Assembly: GCF_010500965.1 (NCBI RefSeq)
Contig: NZ_QVMI01000001.1
Span: forward strand, 455,907-519,906
Source of the DNA: Bacteroides sp. 51
GTDB lineage: Bacteria; Bacteroidota; Bacteroidia; Bacteroidales; Bacteroidaceae
Reading direction: 5' to 3'
DNA: 64,000 bases
How positions within the stretch are numbered: the stretch's first letter is position 1; the number at the start of each line of letters is the position of its first letter. Both the position numbers and the translations under genes were made by a program. The notes under the pieces are model-generated. The model had not been told where the DNA came from, did no database searches, and worked only from the letters and a program-made list of their open reading frames with translations. Below, piece after piece: positions 45,290 to 54,626 of this stretch.

Positions 45290-46663
45290 TTAGAAAGCAA
45301 TCTGCATCATGATATTGAATGTCTTTTCATATCCATCCGAAGTCGTATCCCTATGGGTGCGGACTTCGCCATCGGTCTTCACCAATCCGAAAGTAGCCTG
45401 TATTTTAGCGGCATAAGATTTAGTGAGATACTTCGATACGGACAGCTCATATACATCGTTACGGGCATAGTAGAGCGTATTGTTCATATACGAGTATTTA
45501 TCCGGATTGATATGGGTGTAGCGTGCATCGACCGACCAGAAACTACGGAACATATATCCGCCTTGCAGGTTGAAGGCCGACCCGAGGTTCATGCGGTTCT
45601 TGATATAAGCCTCCACATCCTGCACACCGTCGACTTCGAAGTTAGGCGTAGTCGACCCATCGTTACGAACCCGTTGCGTAATAGACGACGACACATGCGC
45701 CCAGGACTTAGCAAACTCACCGATAAAACTCCAACCTCTGTATTTAAAGATGAAATCGGCCACAAACTTGGAGTAATCGGGAAGTGCGTAATTACCATCA
45801 TCGTCCATATAAAGAATACTTCCACTGTCTCTACCACCACGACGGTCGCTCGTTCCATTGCTATAACTATATGCCCCACCGATAAGCAACTTAGGAGAAA
45901 GTTCATAAACCATATCTCCCTGACGCGTTTCGCCAGACATGCGGAATAATCCGAACGGCAGGTAATTCAGCCGGCCACCTACCTTCATGCCGCCATAGCG
46001 TTTTCCTTTACTCATTGCCCCGTTGCCGTCGGTCAATGCCAGAGACGGACGCAGGTATCCTTTTCCACCTACACGGTAAGTACCTTCGGCGAAAAGCCCC
46101 ACCTCACGCACAGTACCATAGATGGAAGAAAGTTTGCTTCGCTCATTAAGCTGCAAGGTATTAGAACTCATTAAGAGTTCGCGGTTATCGGTCGGGGTAT
46201 TGCGCTGGCCGAAAGTGATAGCCAGTTTATTATTTCCCCACGGACGGTATTGAACCCAAGCATCCTGAAGCATGGAGGCTCCCTCGGAATCGGCTTCGCT
46301 ACCTTTTACGAAATCCAGCCCTATACGATAGCGTATCTTATCGTTAAGCACCTGTCCGTTCAAGCGGATACGGGCACGGCGCATACGCCAACGGGTGTAC
46401 ATATCATCATCGCCCGGATATTTCTGGACGAACATATTGGTTTGCACATATCCGTTGATATTTATTCCGTAACTATTATCGCGGGAGGAGAAGCGAACAC
46501 CGTCTCCCATTCTGTATTTATTAATAACGGCTTGCCCCCGGGTATTTGCCTCGGACAGGGATTCCGTAAACTCGTCATATTCAATATCGTCATCAATCTG
46601 TGCACGCACCTGCGTGTAGGCGGACAACAAGAATATGGTTAGAAATATGATTGTCTTTTTCAT
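45290..46663 (-). CDS. OprP/OprO-type porin (second of two)
   Basis: 457 aa, starting at MKKTIIFLTIFLLSAYTQVR; ten further codons upstream lack a signal pattern. The barrel words ININGYVQTNMFVQKYPGDD, RWRMRRARIRLNGQVLNDKI and YRIGLDFVKGSEADSEG parallel those of the downstream porin, so the two are paralogues. It ends in a terminal aromatic (MMQIAF). Follows iadA by 26 nt. Expected to supply substrates for the M14 peptidase and isoaspartyl dipeptidase. Confidence 0.83.
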   Translation of the reverse strand: MKKTIIFLTIFLLSAYTQVRAQIDDDIEYDEFTESLSEANTRGQAVINKYRMGDGVRFSSRDNSYGININGYVQTNMFVQKYPGDDDMYTRWRMRRARIRLNGQVLNDKIRYRIGLDFVKGSEADSEGASMLQDAWVQYRPWGNNKLAITFGQRNTPTDNRELLMSSNTLQLNERSKLSSIYGTVREVGLFAEGTYRVGGKGYLRPSLALTDGNGAMSKGKRYGGMKVGGRLNYLPFGLFRMSGETRQGDMVYELSPKLLIGGAYSYSNGTSDRRGGRDSGSILYMDDDGNYALPDYSKFVADFIFKYRGWSFIGEFAKSWAHVSSSITQRVRNDGSTTPNFEVDGVQDVEAYIKNRMNLGSAFNLQGGYMFRSFWSVDARYTHINPDKYSYMNNTLYYARNDVYELSVSKYLTKSYAAKIQATFGLVKTDGEVRTHRDTTSDGYEKTFNIMMQIAF

Positions 46664-46689
46664 TGGTTCTTGAAGTTTAATTTTACATC

Positions 46690-47829
46690 TCATTCAAAAT
46701 TCCCTTTCTTCACTACACTACCCTCGGCCATCATAACCGTTCCCCGTGATATAACGGATTGTAGGTTGTAGGCTTCATCAAACAGACAGAAATCGGCATC
46801 GAATCCGGGTTTCAGCTTTCCTTTGCCTTTCAACTTCATTGCTTTGGCAGGGTTCTCGGTGGTTAGTTTGAATGCATCTTCGGCATTCATGCCACCTTCG
46901 CCAATTAGTTTGACGGTTTGTAGTAGATTCAGGTGAAGCGGTGCCAGTGTATAGGTGTCTATTCCTTTTTCAGGGTCTATCTTCCGCACTCCGGCATTGC
47001 CATCGCTACTAAAGGTCATTTTCTCAACAGGAACCCCTTTTTCTATGGCAAGCAAAATCGCTTTATAGGGATCTGTGAACTTGGTTCCTCCGGTAGATAC
47101 ATCTATCATCCCACCCAACCGGGCAAACTCAATGGCCTGATCGAACAATGCCTCGTAACGGATCGTGTGCGTTGGCGAGATGTAAGGGATCAGCGTAGGA
47201 TACTGACGGGCTATCTCCAATAAAGGCTCCATTCCACCGGGCAATGCACCTAAATGAATGTGCATCACTCCCCCCTTGCCGGATGTAAAACCGCCCAGGC
47301 GAACCTGGTTGATGATCCGCAATAGCTCAGTCTGGGTTGGGAATGAACTGCGATCATCGCTAATGGCAATCTTACACCCGATGACCGGATCAACATAAAT
47401 GAGGTCTTCCGCAATGGAGTTGGTCAGCGTAGGCGTAGGCAGTCCGTAAAAACCGGTCAGCATATAGGCCGATAGCCCGTTCATGCGTAAAGACATGGTT
47501 TTAGCATAGAGCTGTGGGAGTTGCTTTACAAAACCATCGGTTCCCAACAGTCCCACTACGGTAGTTGTTCCGCAGGCAACAAGGCTGGTTACGGGCACTT
47601 CGGGAGCCAGCGAGAAAAAGCCGGTTTGTCCGCCACCACCAATCACATGTACATGCATGTCGATCAACCCGGGAGTAATGATAGCTCCGTTGGCTTCGAT
47701 GATTTCGGTCTGCAATCCGTTTACGTGGAGATTGCTATCTATTACTGCGATCTTTTCTCCTGCAACCAGAATATCTACAGGAGCAGCCGAGGCAGTATAA
47801 GGGCGTGCATTTCTTATTATTTTAAACAT
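46690..47829 (-). CDS. iadA: Isoaspartyl dipeptidase IadA (beta-aspartyl-peptidase)
   Basis: 379-aa amidohydrolase-superfamily enzyme that cleaves isoaspartyl dipeptides arising from damaged Asn/Asp. Metal ligands are H59 and H61 in PGLIDMHVHVIGGGG. The bridging lysine is K153 in VIGCKIAISDDRSS, with later MHIHLGALPGG and ISPTHT histidines and the catalytic Asp in TFSSDGNAG. Length matches E. coli IadA. 12 nt downstream of dcuC, so aspartate released here can feed fumarate/succinate exchange. Confidence 0.93.
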   Translation of the reverse strand: MFKIIRNARPYTASAAPVDILVAGEKIAVIDSNLHVNGLQTEIIEANGAIITPGLIDMHVHVIGGGGQTGFFSLAPEVPVTSLVACGTTTVVGLLGTDGFVKQLPQLYAKTMSLRMNGLSAYMLTGFYGLPTPTLTNSIAEDLIYVDPVIGCKIAISDDRSSFPTQTELLRIINQVRLGGFTSGKGGVMHIHLGALPGGMEPLLEIARQYPTLIPYISPTHTIRYEALFDQAIEFARLGGMIDVSTGGTKFTDPYKAILLAIEKGVPVEKMTFSSDGNAGVRKIDPEKGIDTYTLAPLHLNLLQTVKLIGEGGMNAEDAFKLTTENPAKAMKLKGKGKLKPGFDADFCLFDEAYNLQSVISRGTVMMAEGSVVKKGNFE

Positions 47830-47841
47830 AGCATTTACTGG

Positions 47842-49221
47842 TTAAAAGGCATAATTATAAATCAGCATAAACAGCAGGGTTCCTCCTAATGGTATCAGGT
47901 TTCGTTTAGCCAGATCCATCGGCGATACACCGGCAACATCGGCAATGGCAATAATCACCCCGGCAATGGGCGATGTGGCACGACCCATACTGGAAGAAAG
48001 TTGCATCGGAAGAATCATATCCACCGGAGCCATACCAAACTTCTGGGCAATACCCGGAATCAAAGGTCCAAACGAGAAGAACGATGCATTTCCGCTACCC
48101 ATCAACATGGCGGCAAGGAAGATGATGATCGTAATAAATATACCGATGAATGCACCCGATAGGCCCATGTGCGTAGAACCTTCGACCAATGCGTCGATAA
48201 AGCCCAGGCCGATAAGACCTTTAGAGAATATTTCGGCAGCTACGATCAGCGTAATTACACTGGTAAACATCTTACCCATACCATCCCAGAATGCTTTTAT
48301 CCCGGCAAAGACCACTTTCAAGCTCCTCGAACGGATCAGTTCAAAAGCTAAAGCCACGAACAGAGAGGCAAACATGGCAGTTGTTGTATCCAGGTCGATA
48401 GGCGGATTAAATAGTTGAATGTATTTAGAGAACACGATCAACAAAACCAATGGTAGAACAGGCAAAACAGCATATATCAATGGTGCTTCTGCTTTAAAGT
48501 TCTCTTTCATCTTCACCGGTTCACTTTCGACCGGCGCTTTTTCCTTGTCCTTCTTGTCATAATACCGATTAGTAAAGTAATATAGCAACATCAACAATAG
48601 GGTCATCGGAATGGCCATGAGGAGCTGATGCTCTACGAAATAAAACACATTGTTCATCTCTGCCAGTTCGGAGGCTTTGGCTGTGTTGGCTGAGCCAGGG
48701 CCCATATCGAACACGGTACATGCCGAGATTACCGAGGCCGCCGTCAAGCGGGTTACTCCCAGGTTTACCAACACCGGAAGGATGGAGGCGGAGAGCAGTA
48801 GCCCCAAACCTGCCGCACTCGGAGTACAGATAAACAGCATCTGACCGATAGGTACAATCGAACAAGCTGCCAGATAAGGGTACTTCCGCAGAAGAGATAG
48901 GGGCTGCATGGAAACATAGACCAGCGTATCGCTTGCTTTGATATGTTTCATGTAGGACACATACCCCCCAATCGTCATAATCATCAATCCTACGCGAACA
49001 AGGTTACCGGAGAAGGTTTCTTTCACCGTTTTGAACAGGTCGAAAGTGACCGACCCCGTAGGTTCGCTTAAGGATAGAGAGGTTAGTCCCATAAATAAGC
49101 TGATAGTCAACATCATGATACCTGTCAACAAGAGTACACCTTGCGGATTATACTTCTTATACAGCCAGTAGGCGGTAAGGATGATGAACTGAACAGCGAT
49201 TATTGCTCCAATATATATCAT
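47842..49221 (-). CDS. DcuC-family anaerobic C4-dicarboxylate transporter
   Basis: 459 aa with about 11-12 membrane spans and no soluble domain. Typical words are MGLTSLSLSEPTGSVTFDLF, GGYVSYMKHIKASDTLVYVS, FICTPSAAGLGLLLSASILP and MGSGNASFFSFGPLIPGIAQ near the C-terminus. DcuC proteins export succinate or exchange dicarboxylates in anaerobes. First gene of a five-gene minus-strand operon with iadA, porins and an M14 peptidase, which points to use of aspartate-rich or isoaspartyl peptides. Confidence 0.88.
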   Translation of the reverse strand: MIYIGAIIAVQFIILTAYWLYKKYNPQGVLLLTGIMMLTISLFMGLTSLSLSEPTGSVTFDLFKTVKETFSGNLVRVGLMIMTIGGYVSYMKHIKASDTLVYVSMQPLSLLRKYPYLAACSIVPIGQMLFICTPSAAGLGLLLSASILPVLVNLGVTRLTAASVISACTVFDMGPGSANTAKASELAEMNNVFYFVEHQLLMAIPMTLLLMLLYYFTNRYYDKKDKEKAPVESEPVKMKENFKAEAPLIYAVLPVLPLVLLIVFSKYIQLFNPPIDLDTTTAMFASLFVALAFELIRSRSLKVVFAGIKAFWDGMGKMFTSVITLIVAAEIFSKGLIGLGFIDALVEGSTHMGLSGAFIGIFITIIIFLAAMLMGSGNASFFSFGPLIPGIAQKFGMAPVDMILPMQLSSSMGRATSPIAGVIIAIADVAGVSPMDLAKRNLIPLGGTLLFMLIYNYAF

Positions 49222-49371
49222 ATAAGTTATGAGTTTTGAATTATAAGTTATAAGTTTCCATGCGGATAAGTGTTAAGTTTTGAGGTTTTGAGACTTTGAG
49301 TTTTTATTTTTTTGAGTCTTTAAGTTCATCCGCATGGAAACTTAAAACTCAAAACTCATAACTCAAAACTT
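49222..49371. repeat. AGTTTTGAG-type inverted repeat filling the dcuC upstream gap
   Basis: Left words are AGTTATGAGTTTTGAATTAT and AAGTTTCCATGCGGAT; right words are ATCCGCATGGAAACTT and AAACTCAAAACTCATAACTC. The arms 49252-49267 and 49328-49343 are perfect 16-bp complements and the outer parts are imperfect. Same family as 591-685. GTTxTxAG-type units recur about every 21-24 bp. No separate dcuC promoter is visible, so this element may contain or replace it. Confidence 0.85.
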
Positions 49372-50824
49372 ATTCACTAACCAGGCCGTCTTTAGTCGTT
49401 AACTGATTAAACAAAGCAGCAGGTACGGTATAGGTAACTGTGTTGCCATCTACTTTATTGTTCTTCATATTAAGAACTTTCATATCGGCATATGTAGTTG
49501 GAAGTTTAAAATCTGCCGGAACAATTTCATTGGCGCTCAGATTTACATTTACCAGCCTTGTATTATTGGTAAGGTTGGCAGCTTTCAATCTCCCGAGACT
49601 TGCTTTGGTTGAACCTTGAATATCCAGATCGGTCAGTTTGGTATTAGCAGTGACATCAAGAGCAGAAAGACCGGCTGTACGTACCACCAAAGAAGTAAGT
49701 TCGGTCAAGGTAGTCAACTTCAAAGGTTCTGTGAATTCATTGGATGTAGCAGTAAGCGAGGTGATGCTTGTAAAGAACTGCAATCCGTCGGCATTAGCAA
49801 TCTTAGCATCGGCAGTTGGCACATTTGCATTCGTTAGTTTGGTAATGAAGGCTGCCGCTTTACTAATATTTAAAGTCGTGGCAGTTGCTGCAATAGCTTT
49901 ATTAATATAGATTTTGTTATCAGTGTATTTGAAAGCGGCACCTTCGGGAAGTTTGGTGTCGTCGGTTGCAACTTCTGTCAGGTAAACCAGATATTCGGCA
50001 AAAGCAAGGTCGGGAACCTGAAAGTAATCTGCTTGTGGCTTCGGACCTGTGTAACTTGGATCTGCATTATCTGTTACACCGTTTTTCATCGTCAGTTGAG
50101 CATAAAGATCGACTGGGATTTCGAAAGGAGCATCGGGATTATTCAGTAAATCAATTTCTTTCAGGTTAGCATAAGAAGCCGGGAGTTTAAGACCTTCGGT
50201 GGTAATCTTATGGTCTTTCAGGTAGATGTGCTCAAGGGCAGAACAATTAGTCAGATCAATAGCAGTCAGCCAACGGTTGTCCGGTGCATCTTCAAGTGTA
50301 CTTGCTCCGTAACGCAATCTTTTCATAGATGCAGGCACAATCAGTTCATTAGCATAATTGGAATTCATCTCCAGGTTTTCAAGAGAGGTAAGTGCGCTAA
50401 GATCAAGTTTGCCCACAATGGCATTGGAAGTCAGTTTTAGTTCCAACGCTCCGGTAAAGTGCTGGATACCATCGAGGTTTACGATCTTCTGTGCTGCTGT
50501 TGCCACACCGGCACCTTCGAGTTTGGTGATCTGTGTAGCATTTTTTACCAAATACACATAAGTAGCCGTTGCCGCTATCTTCTTATCAATATAATATTTG
50601 CCGTCTTTCTTTAGTGCCGTTCCCGCAGGAAGAGCATTTGTTTCGGTAGCAGCCAATTCACTATTATATATAAGATAATCGGCAAAGGCTATATCTGTTA
50701 TTTCATACAGTTCATCCGGATCGGGATCACTACCTTCAGGCCAATCTACATCATTTGTGGAACATGAGGTGGCAGTGAAAACTAATATAAGTCCCAACAG
50801 CCCGTAAAGCATTCGTTTATTCAT
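49370..50824 (-). CDS. Leucine-rich-repeat lipoprotein with internal duplication
   Basis: 484 aa. Lipobox LVFTATSCSTND, then an acidic linker WPEGSDPDPDEL. Two halves of about 225 residues repeat: IAFADYLIYNSELAATETNA resembles LAFAEYLVYLTEVATDDTKL, and KKIAATATYVYL resembles KAIAATATTLNI. Each half then has LRR-like turns (LSALTSLENLEMNSN; LTTLTELTSLVV, NLSANEIVPADFKLP). A surface-exposed binding protein of the Bacteroidetes LRR type is likely; ligand unknown. It stands alone between repeats and AT-rich DNA. Confidence 0.75.
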   Translation of the reverse strand: MNKRMLYGLLGLILVFTATSCSTNDVDWPEGSDPDPDELYEITDIAFADYLIYNSELAATETNALPAGTALKKDGKYYIDKKIAATATYVYLVKNATQITKLEGAGVATAAQKIVNLDGIQHFTGALELKLTSNAIVGKLDLSALTSLENLEMNSNYANELIVPASMKRLRYGASTLEDAPDNRWLTAIDLTNCSALEHIYLKDHKITTEGLKLPASYANLKEIDLLNNPDAPFEIPVDLYAQLTMKNGVTDNADPSYTGPKPQADYFQVPDLAFAEYLVYLTEVATDDTKLPEGAAFKYTDNKIYINKAIAATATTLNISKAAAFITKLTNANVPTADAKIANADGLQFFTSITSLTATSNEFTEPLKLTTLTELTSLVVRTAGLSALDVTANTKLTDLDIQGSTKASLGRLKAANLTNNTRLVNVNLSANEIVPADFKLPTTYADMKVLNMKNNKVDGNTVTYTVPAALFNQLTTKDGLVSE

Positions 50825-51052
50825 ACTATCAGCGTTTAAAATTAATAATTGTTTAAAGCGAATATAGACCCCTGAGGTAAATAAAGGGGTTAATAGAGGC
50901 TATAACAATCAGATTAATGCGCATATTTTTATTAAAAAAGGGTGTTTTTATCCTATCATATCTCTTTTTTCTATAACTTGCCACCGTTTTTGAGAGATAC
51001 CGATTCACAAAAATAACAGAATATGGCATCTTTCGTTTGTTTATTGAAGATG

Positions 51053-52303
51053 ATGATACAAGATTTTGAAATAATGGCTCCCGTAGGCTCGCGCGAATCA
51101 CTTGCAGCCGCTATACAGGGAGGAGCCGACTCCATTTACTTCGGTATAGAGAACTTGAATATGCGCGCACGTTCATCTAATAGTTTCACGGTGGACGACT
51201 TGCGCGAAATCGCACAAATATGCGATGAACACGGAATAAAAAGCTATCTCACCGTAAACACGATCATTTACGATAACGACCTGGCGTTGATGCGCACCAT
51301 CATATCGGCAGCCAAAGAAGCCGGTATATCGGCCATTATCGCAGCAGATGTAGCGGTGATGAGCTATGCCCGGCAGATTGGTCAGGAAGTACACCTCTCC
51401 ACCCAGCTTAATATATCTAATGTAGAGGCATTGAAATTCTATGCCCAGTTTGCCGATGTGGTTGTACTTGCCCGTGAACTGAACCTGGACCAGGTAGGAG
51501 AGATTTATCGTCAGATTAAAGAAGAAAACATCTGTGGTCCCGGCGGAGAACTTATCCGTATAGAGATGTTCTGTCACGGAGCGCTTTGTATGGCAGTATC
51601 CGGCAAATGCTATTTGTCTTTGCACGAGATGGATAACTCTGCGAACAGGGGAGCATGCATGCAGGTGTGCCGTCGTGCATATACGGTACGCGATAAAGAA
51701 ACGGATATCGAACTGGAGGTAGACAATCAGTATATCATGTCGCCCAAAGACCTGAAAACGATTCATTTTATGAACAAGATGATCGACGCCGGAGTTAGGG
51801 TATTCAAGATAGAAGGTCGTGCCCGTGGACCGGAATATGTACGCACCGTGGTAGAATGTTACAAACAGGCCATCGGGGCTTGTGTTGATGGCACATTTAC
51901 CGAGGAAAAGATCGCTGTCTGGGACGAACGACTGAAGACCGTATTTAACCGTGGATTCTGGAACGGTTATTATCTGGGACAACGCCTGGGCGAATGGAGC
52001 AGCAACTATGGCTCGGAAGCCACCGAACGGAAAGTATATGTAGGTAAAGGCATCAAATACTTCAATAACATCGGCGTAGCCGAATTCCTGGTAGAAGCCG
52101 CCGAACTCTCCGTGGGAGAAAAACTGCTGATAACAGGTCCAACCACAGGCGCCGTATTCGCCACTCTTGATGAAGCCCGTGTAGACCTGAAACCCGTGCA
52201 AACCGTACACAAAGGCGAACGCTTCTCCATGAAGCTGGATAAAATACGCCCAAGCGATAAACTATATAAACTGGTACAAGCCGACGAACTCAAAAAGAAA
52301 TAA
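51053..52303 (+). CDS. Peptidase-U32-family protein (TrhP/RlhA-like RNA hydroxylation)
   Basis: 416 aa from MIQDFEIMAPVGSRESLAAA; the frame is open 10 codons earlier but the family begins here. The U32 signature is EMFCHGALCMAVSGKCYLSL followed by ANRGACMQVCRRAY, with conserved cysteines. Named collagenase-like peptidases, several members are now known to be needed for prephenate-dependent hydroxylation of tRNA U34 or rRNA. I expect a tRNA/rRNA modification role rather than proteolysis. Followed by the thioesterase gene after 10 nt. Confidence 0.85.
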   Translation: MIQDFEIMAPVGSRESLAAAIQGGADSIYFGIENLNMRARSSNSFTVDDLREIAQICDEHGIKSYLTVNTIIYDNDLALMRTIISAAKEAGISAIIAADVAVMSYARQIGQEVHLSTQLNISNVEALKFYAQFADVVVLARELNLDQVGEIYRQIKEENICGPGGELIRIEMFCHGALCMAVSGKCYLSLHEMDNSANRGACMQVCRRAYTVRDKETDIELEVDNQYIMSPKDLKTIHFMNKMIDAGVRVFKIEGRARGPEYVRTVVECYKQAIGACVDGTFTEEKIAVWDERLKTVFNRGFWNGYYLGQRLGEWSSNYGSEATERKVYVGKGIKYFNNIGVAEFLVEAAELSVGEKLLITGPTTGAVFATLDEARVDLKPVQTVHKGERFSMKLDKIRPSDKLYKLVQADELKKK

Positions 52304-52313
52304 CGACATCCAT

Positions 52314-52721
52314 ATGAGCAAATACATCTACGAACTCACATTAAAAGTACGCGACTACGAATGCGACCTGCAAGGCATCGTCAACAATGCCAATTATCAA
52401 CATTATCTGGAACATACCCGCCACGAATTCCTTTCCTCCATCGGAGTGAGCTTTGCCGAACTCCATGCGCAAGGCGTAGACCCTGTGGTTGCCCGGATAA
52501 ATATGGCCTTCAAGGTATCATTAACAAGCGGAGACGAATTTGTGTCCAAGCTCTACATAAAGAAGGAGGGAATTCGTTATACCTTTTATCAGGATATATT
52601 CCGTAAAAGCGACAATAAGCTCTCCGTTAAGGCCACCGTAGACACGGTCTGCGTAGTAGGCGGACGGTTAACTACCAGCGAGTTATTCGATAAAGCTTTC
52701 GCTCCATACATTACAGAATGA
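52314..52721 (+). CDS. Hotdog-fold acyl-CoA thioesterase (YbgC/4HBT type)
   Basis: 135 aa. Active-site region DLQGIVNNANYQHYLEHTRH matches the 4-hydroxybenzoyl-CoA thioesterase family (D-x-x-G-I-V-N-N-A-x-Y), with the catalytic Asp near residue 19. The rest (VARINMAFKVSLTSGDEFVS, ...DIFRKSDNKLSVKATVDTVC) forms the beta sheet. Hydrolyses acyl-CoA or acyl-ACP thioesters; chain length unknown. Overlaps dprA by 4 nt (ATGA). Confidence 0.88.
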   Translation: MSKYIYELTLKVRDYECDLQGIVNNANYQHYLEHTRHEFLSSIGVSFAELHAQGVDPVVARINMAFKVSLTSGDEFVSKLYIKKEGIRYTFYQDIFRKSDNKLSVKATVDTVCVVGGRLTTSELFDKAFAPYITE

Positions 52722-53833
52722 GCGACGTAGAACAAATCTACGCCATTGCCCTGACGCAAGTTCCGGGCATCGGTGTAGTCTGGGGCAGGAACCTGATGAA
52801 TGCCATGGGAAGTGCTGTCGATGTCTTTCAGAGACGGCAGGAAATACCCAGTGTATTACCCGGAGCCACCCAGCGCGTAGTAGATGCACTGAATTGTCCG
52901 CAAGCCATAGCCCGTGCAGAAAGAGAATACGAGTTTATACAGAAAAACCGAATCCAGTGCCTCACGATAAACGACGAAGCTTACCCTTCGCGCCTGCGTG
53001 AGTGCGATGACGCACCGATTGTTCTCTATTTCAAAGGAAACACCAACCTGAACGCTACCCGTATCATTAATATGGTGGGCACTCGCAATGCAACTGATTA
53101 TGGCAAGCAAATCTGCTTGCGGTTCCTGCAAGACTTAAAAGAACTGTGTCCCGACGTCCTTGTGGTAAGCGGGCTGGCGTATGGCATTGACATCCACGCC
53201 CACCGTGCCGCATTACAGTACGACTTCGGAACTGTAGGCGTATTGGCTCACGGATTAGATCGCATTTACCCTGCCACACACCGAAAAACAGCTGTGGAGA
53301 TGCTGGACAAAGGCGGATTGCTGACCGAATTCATCACCGAAACCACCCCCGATCGTTATAACTTCGTTAGTCGCAACCGCATTGTTGCCGGTATGAGTGA
53401 TGCGACTATTGTTGTGGAATCGGCTTCAAAAGGTGGCTCGTTGATTACTGCTGATCTGGCGCAGGGCTATCACCGCGATTGCTTTGCCTTTCCGGGAAGA
53501 TACATGGATACTCAATCGCAAGGTTGCAACCAACTTATACAAGACAATAAAGCAGCGCTTATCCAATCAGCAGAAGACTTTGTGAAAATGATGTGCTGGG
53601 ATGCAAGTAAACAGAATCCTAAAACAGAGAATGTGCAACGGCTTCTTTTCCCCGACTTGTCGGAAGAGGAAAGCAAAATAGTCAGTTTACTCGCAAACAG
53701 TGAGCCTATACACATTAATAATTTAGTTATAACTACCGATATCCCTGTACACCGGATGAATGCATTGCTCTTTGAGCTTGAGATGAAAGGGATTATACGT
53801 GTGCAGGCCGGGAATCTATATCAGCTTGTTTAA
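52718..53833 (+). CDS. dprA: DNA-processing protein DprA
   Basis: 371 aa. The SAM-like N-terminus (ALTQVPGIGVVWGRNLMNAM) precedes a Rossmann fold with VGTRNATDYGKQICLRFLQD, VVSGLAYGIDIHAHRAALQY and ETTPDRYNFVSRNRIVAGMS, then VVESASKGGSLITADLAQGY and AFPGRYMDTQSQGCNQLIQD. The C-terminal winged helix (IHINNLVITTDIPVHRMNAL) is present. Loads RecA onto incoming single-stranded DNA during natural transformation. Last gene of the U32-thioesterase-dprA operon. Confidence 0.95.
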   Translation: MSDVEQIYAIALTQVPGIGVVWGRNLMNAMGSAVDVFQRRQEIPSVLPGATQRVVDALNCPQAIARAEREYEFIQKNRIQCLTINDEAYPSRLRECDDAPIVLYFKGNTNLNATRIINMVGTRNATDYGKQICLRFLQDLKELCPDVLVVSGLAYGIDIHAHRAALQYDFGTVGVLAHGLDRIYPATHRKTAVEMLDKGGLLTEFITETTPDRYNFVSRNRIVAGMSDATIVVESASKGGSLITADLAQGYHRDCFAFPGRYMDTQSQGCNQLIQDNKAALIQSAEDFVKMMCWDASKQNPKTENVQRLLFPDLSEEESKIVSLLANSEPIHINNLVITTDIPVHRMNALLFELEMKGIIRVQAGNLYQLV

Positions 53834-53910
53834 AGGGTTTGTGCTTTTTTGATTGGTTATGAGTATTTCTAATTAACGTGAATTCAATATAAAAATCATC
53901 CATCTAATCT

Positions 53911-54146
53911 ATCTGTAAGGCTGAAAGCCTGTTAGATTTAGCCTAGGGTCAGGGAGCGGAGCGAACGCAGCCCTAGGGCGGTGAGCCACCGCGGGCAAAG
54001 AGCTCTGTAAGAGCGGTATACAAGACAAATATCTTTATATATCGTGCTTTCAGCACTCCTCGTTATGGACCTTTTTAACCTGGGGCTGCGGTCGCTCCGC
54101 TCCCTGACCCCAGGCTAAATCTAACAGGCTTTCAGCCTTACAGATA
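53911..54146. repeat. 236-bp element with 68-bp inverted arms
   Basis: Outer 35 bp (53911-53945 and 54112-54146) are perfect complements, with CTGTAAGGCTGAAAGCCTGT and AGATTTAGCCT. The next 33 bp pair with about three mismatches and carry TCAGGGAGCGGAGCGA / TCGCTCCGCTCCCTGA. The centre holds smaller hairpins (GCGGTGAGCCACCGC). No open frame of note. It looks like a large intergenic palindromic element or a transposable relic without transposase. It begins 78 nt after dprA. Confidence 0.85.
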
Positions 54147-54256
54147 CATCTTTTTACTTTATCTCTTATATAGAACTCACGTTAATTTCCAATCCGTTTT
54201 ATGCTAACACTATTGTCCCCATTAAGATATGCCCCGCTGATTTCTCAGGTTTTCCA

Positions 54257-54298
54257 ATCTCCCCATACAGTTTTATCCCTCAAACAGTATGGGGAGAT
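54257..54298. repeat. 12-bp inverted repeat ATCTCCCCATAC/GTATGGGGAGAT
   Basis: Perfect arms at 54257-54268 and 54287-54298 with an 18-nt loop. CAGGTTTTCC and CAGTTTTATC inside lie 22 bp apart, the period seen in the neighbouring array. Confidence 0.7.
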
Positions 54299-54452
54299 AA
54301 AGTATGAAAAAATTTATCAGGACGTTAATACTTTATAGAGGGTTCTATTCCTTTCTAGGGATCAAGCAAAAAGTAGGTTGTCAGCGAATAAAGCACTGTT
54401 TTGCTGAGATTCAGGCAGTACTTCAATGTCCCCCAGCTATAGACTAAGTCTT

Positions 54453-54626
54453 CTTCAACCATAGGCAAAATCTCCTTCAACCGATAGGGTAATGTAATGC
54501 ATGTAGTAGATCAATCTGATTTACCCGATACATCAGCTAGATTCATCCAGTGTGCCAGTCAGATTCATCCAGTGCATCAGCTCGGCTCAGGCAGTGGATA
54601 AACACCACTGAGACAGTGCATCTTTG
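54453..54626. repeat. Degenerate array of about eight 22-bp units
   Basis: CTTCAACC-type units begin at 54453 and 54475. From 54517 five exact 22-bp steps follow (54517, 54539, 54561, 54583, 54605), including AGATTCATCCAGTGTGCCAG and AGATTCATCCAGTGCATCAG. Later units drift to CTCAGGCAGTG / CTGAGACAGTG. The 1-kb gap 53834-54849 holds this array, the 236-bp element and the small inverted repeat; I see no gene in it. The last 200 nt are plain AT-rich DNA. Confidence 0.75.

Noticed and set aside
51173-52210. 345-codon minus-strand frame opposite the U32 gene
   Set aside because: Antisense shadow; the U32 signature is on the plus strand.
54453-54626. CRISPR or VNTR coding repeat
   Set aside because: Degenerate 22-bp units, no spacers, no open frame.
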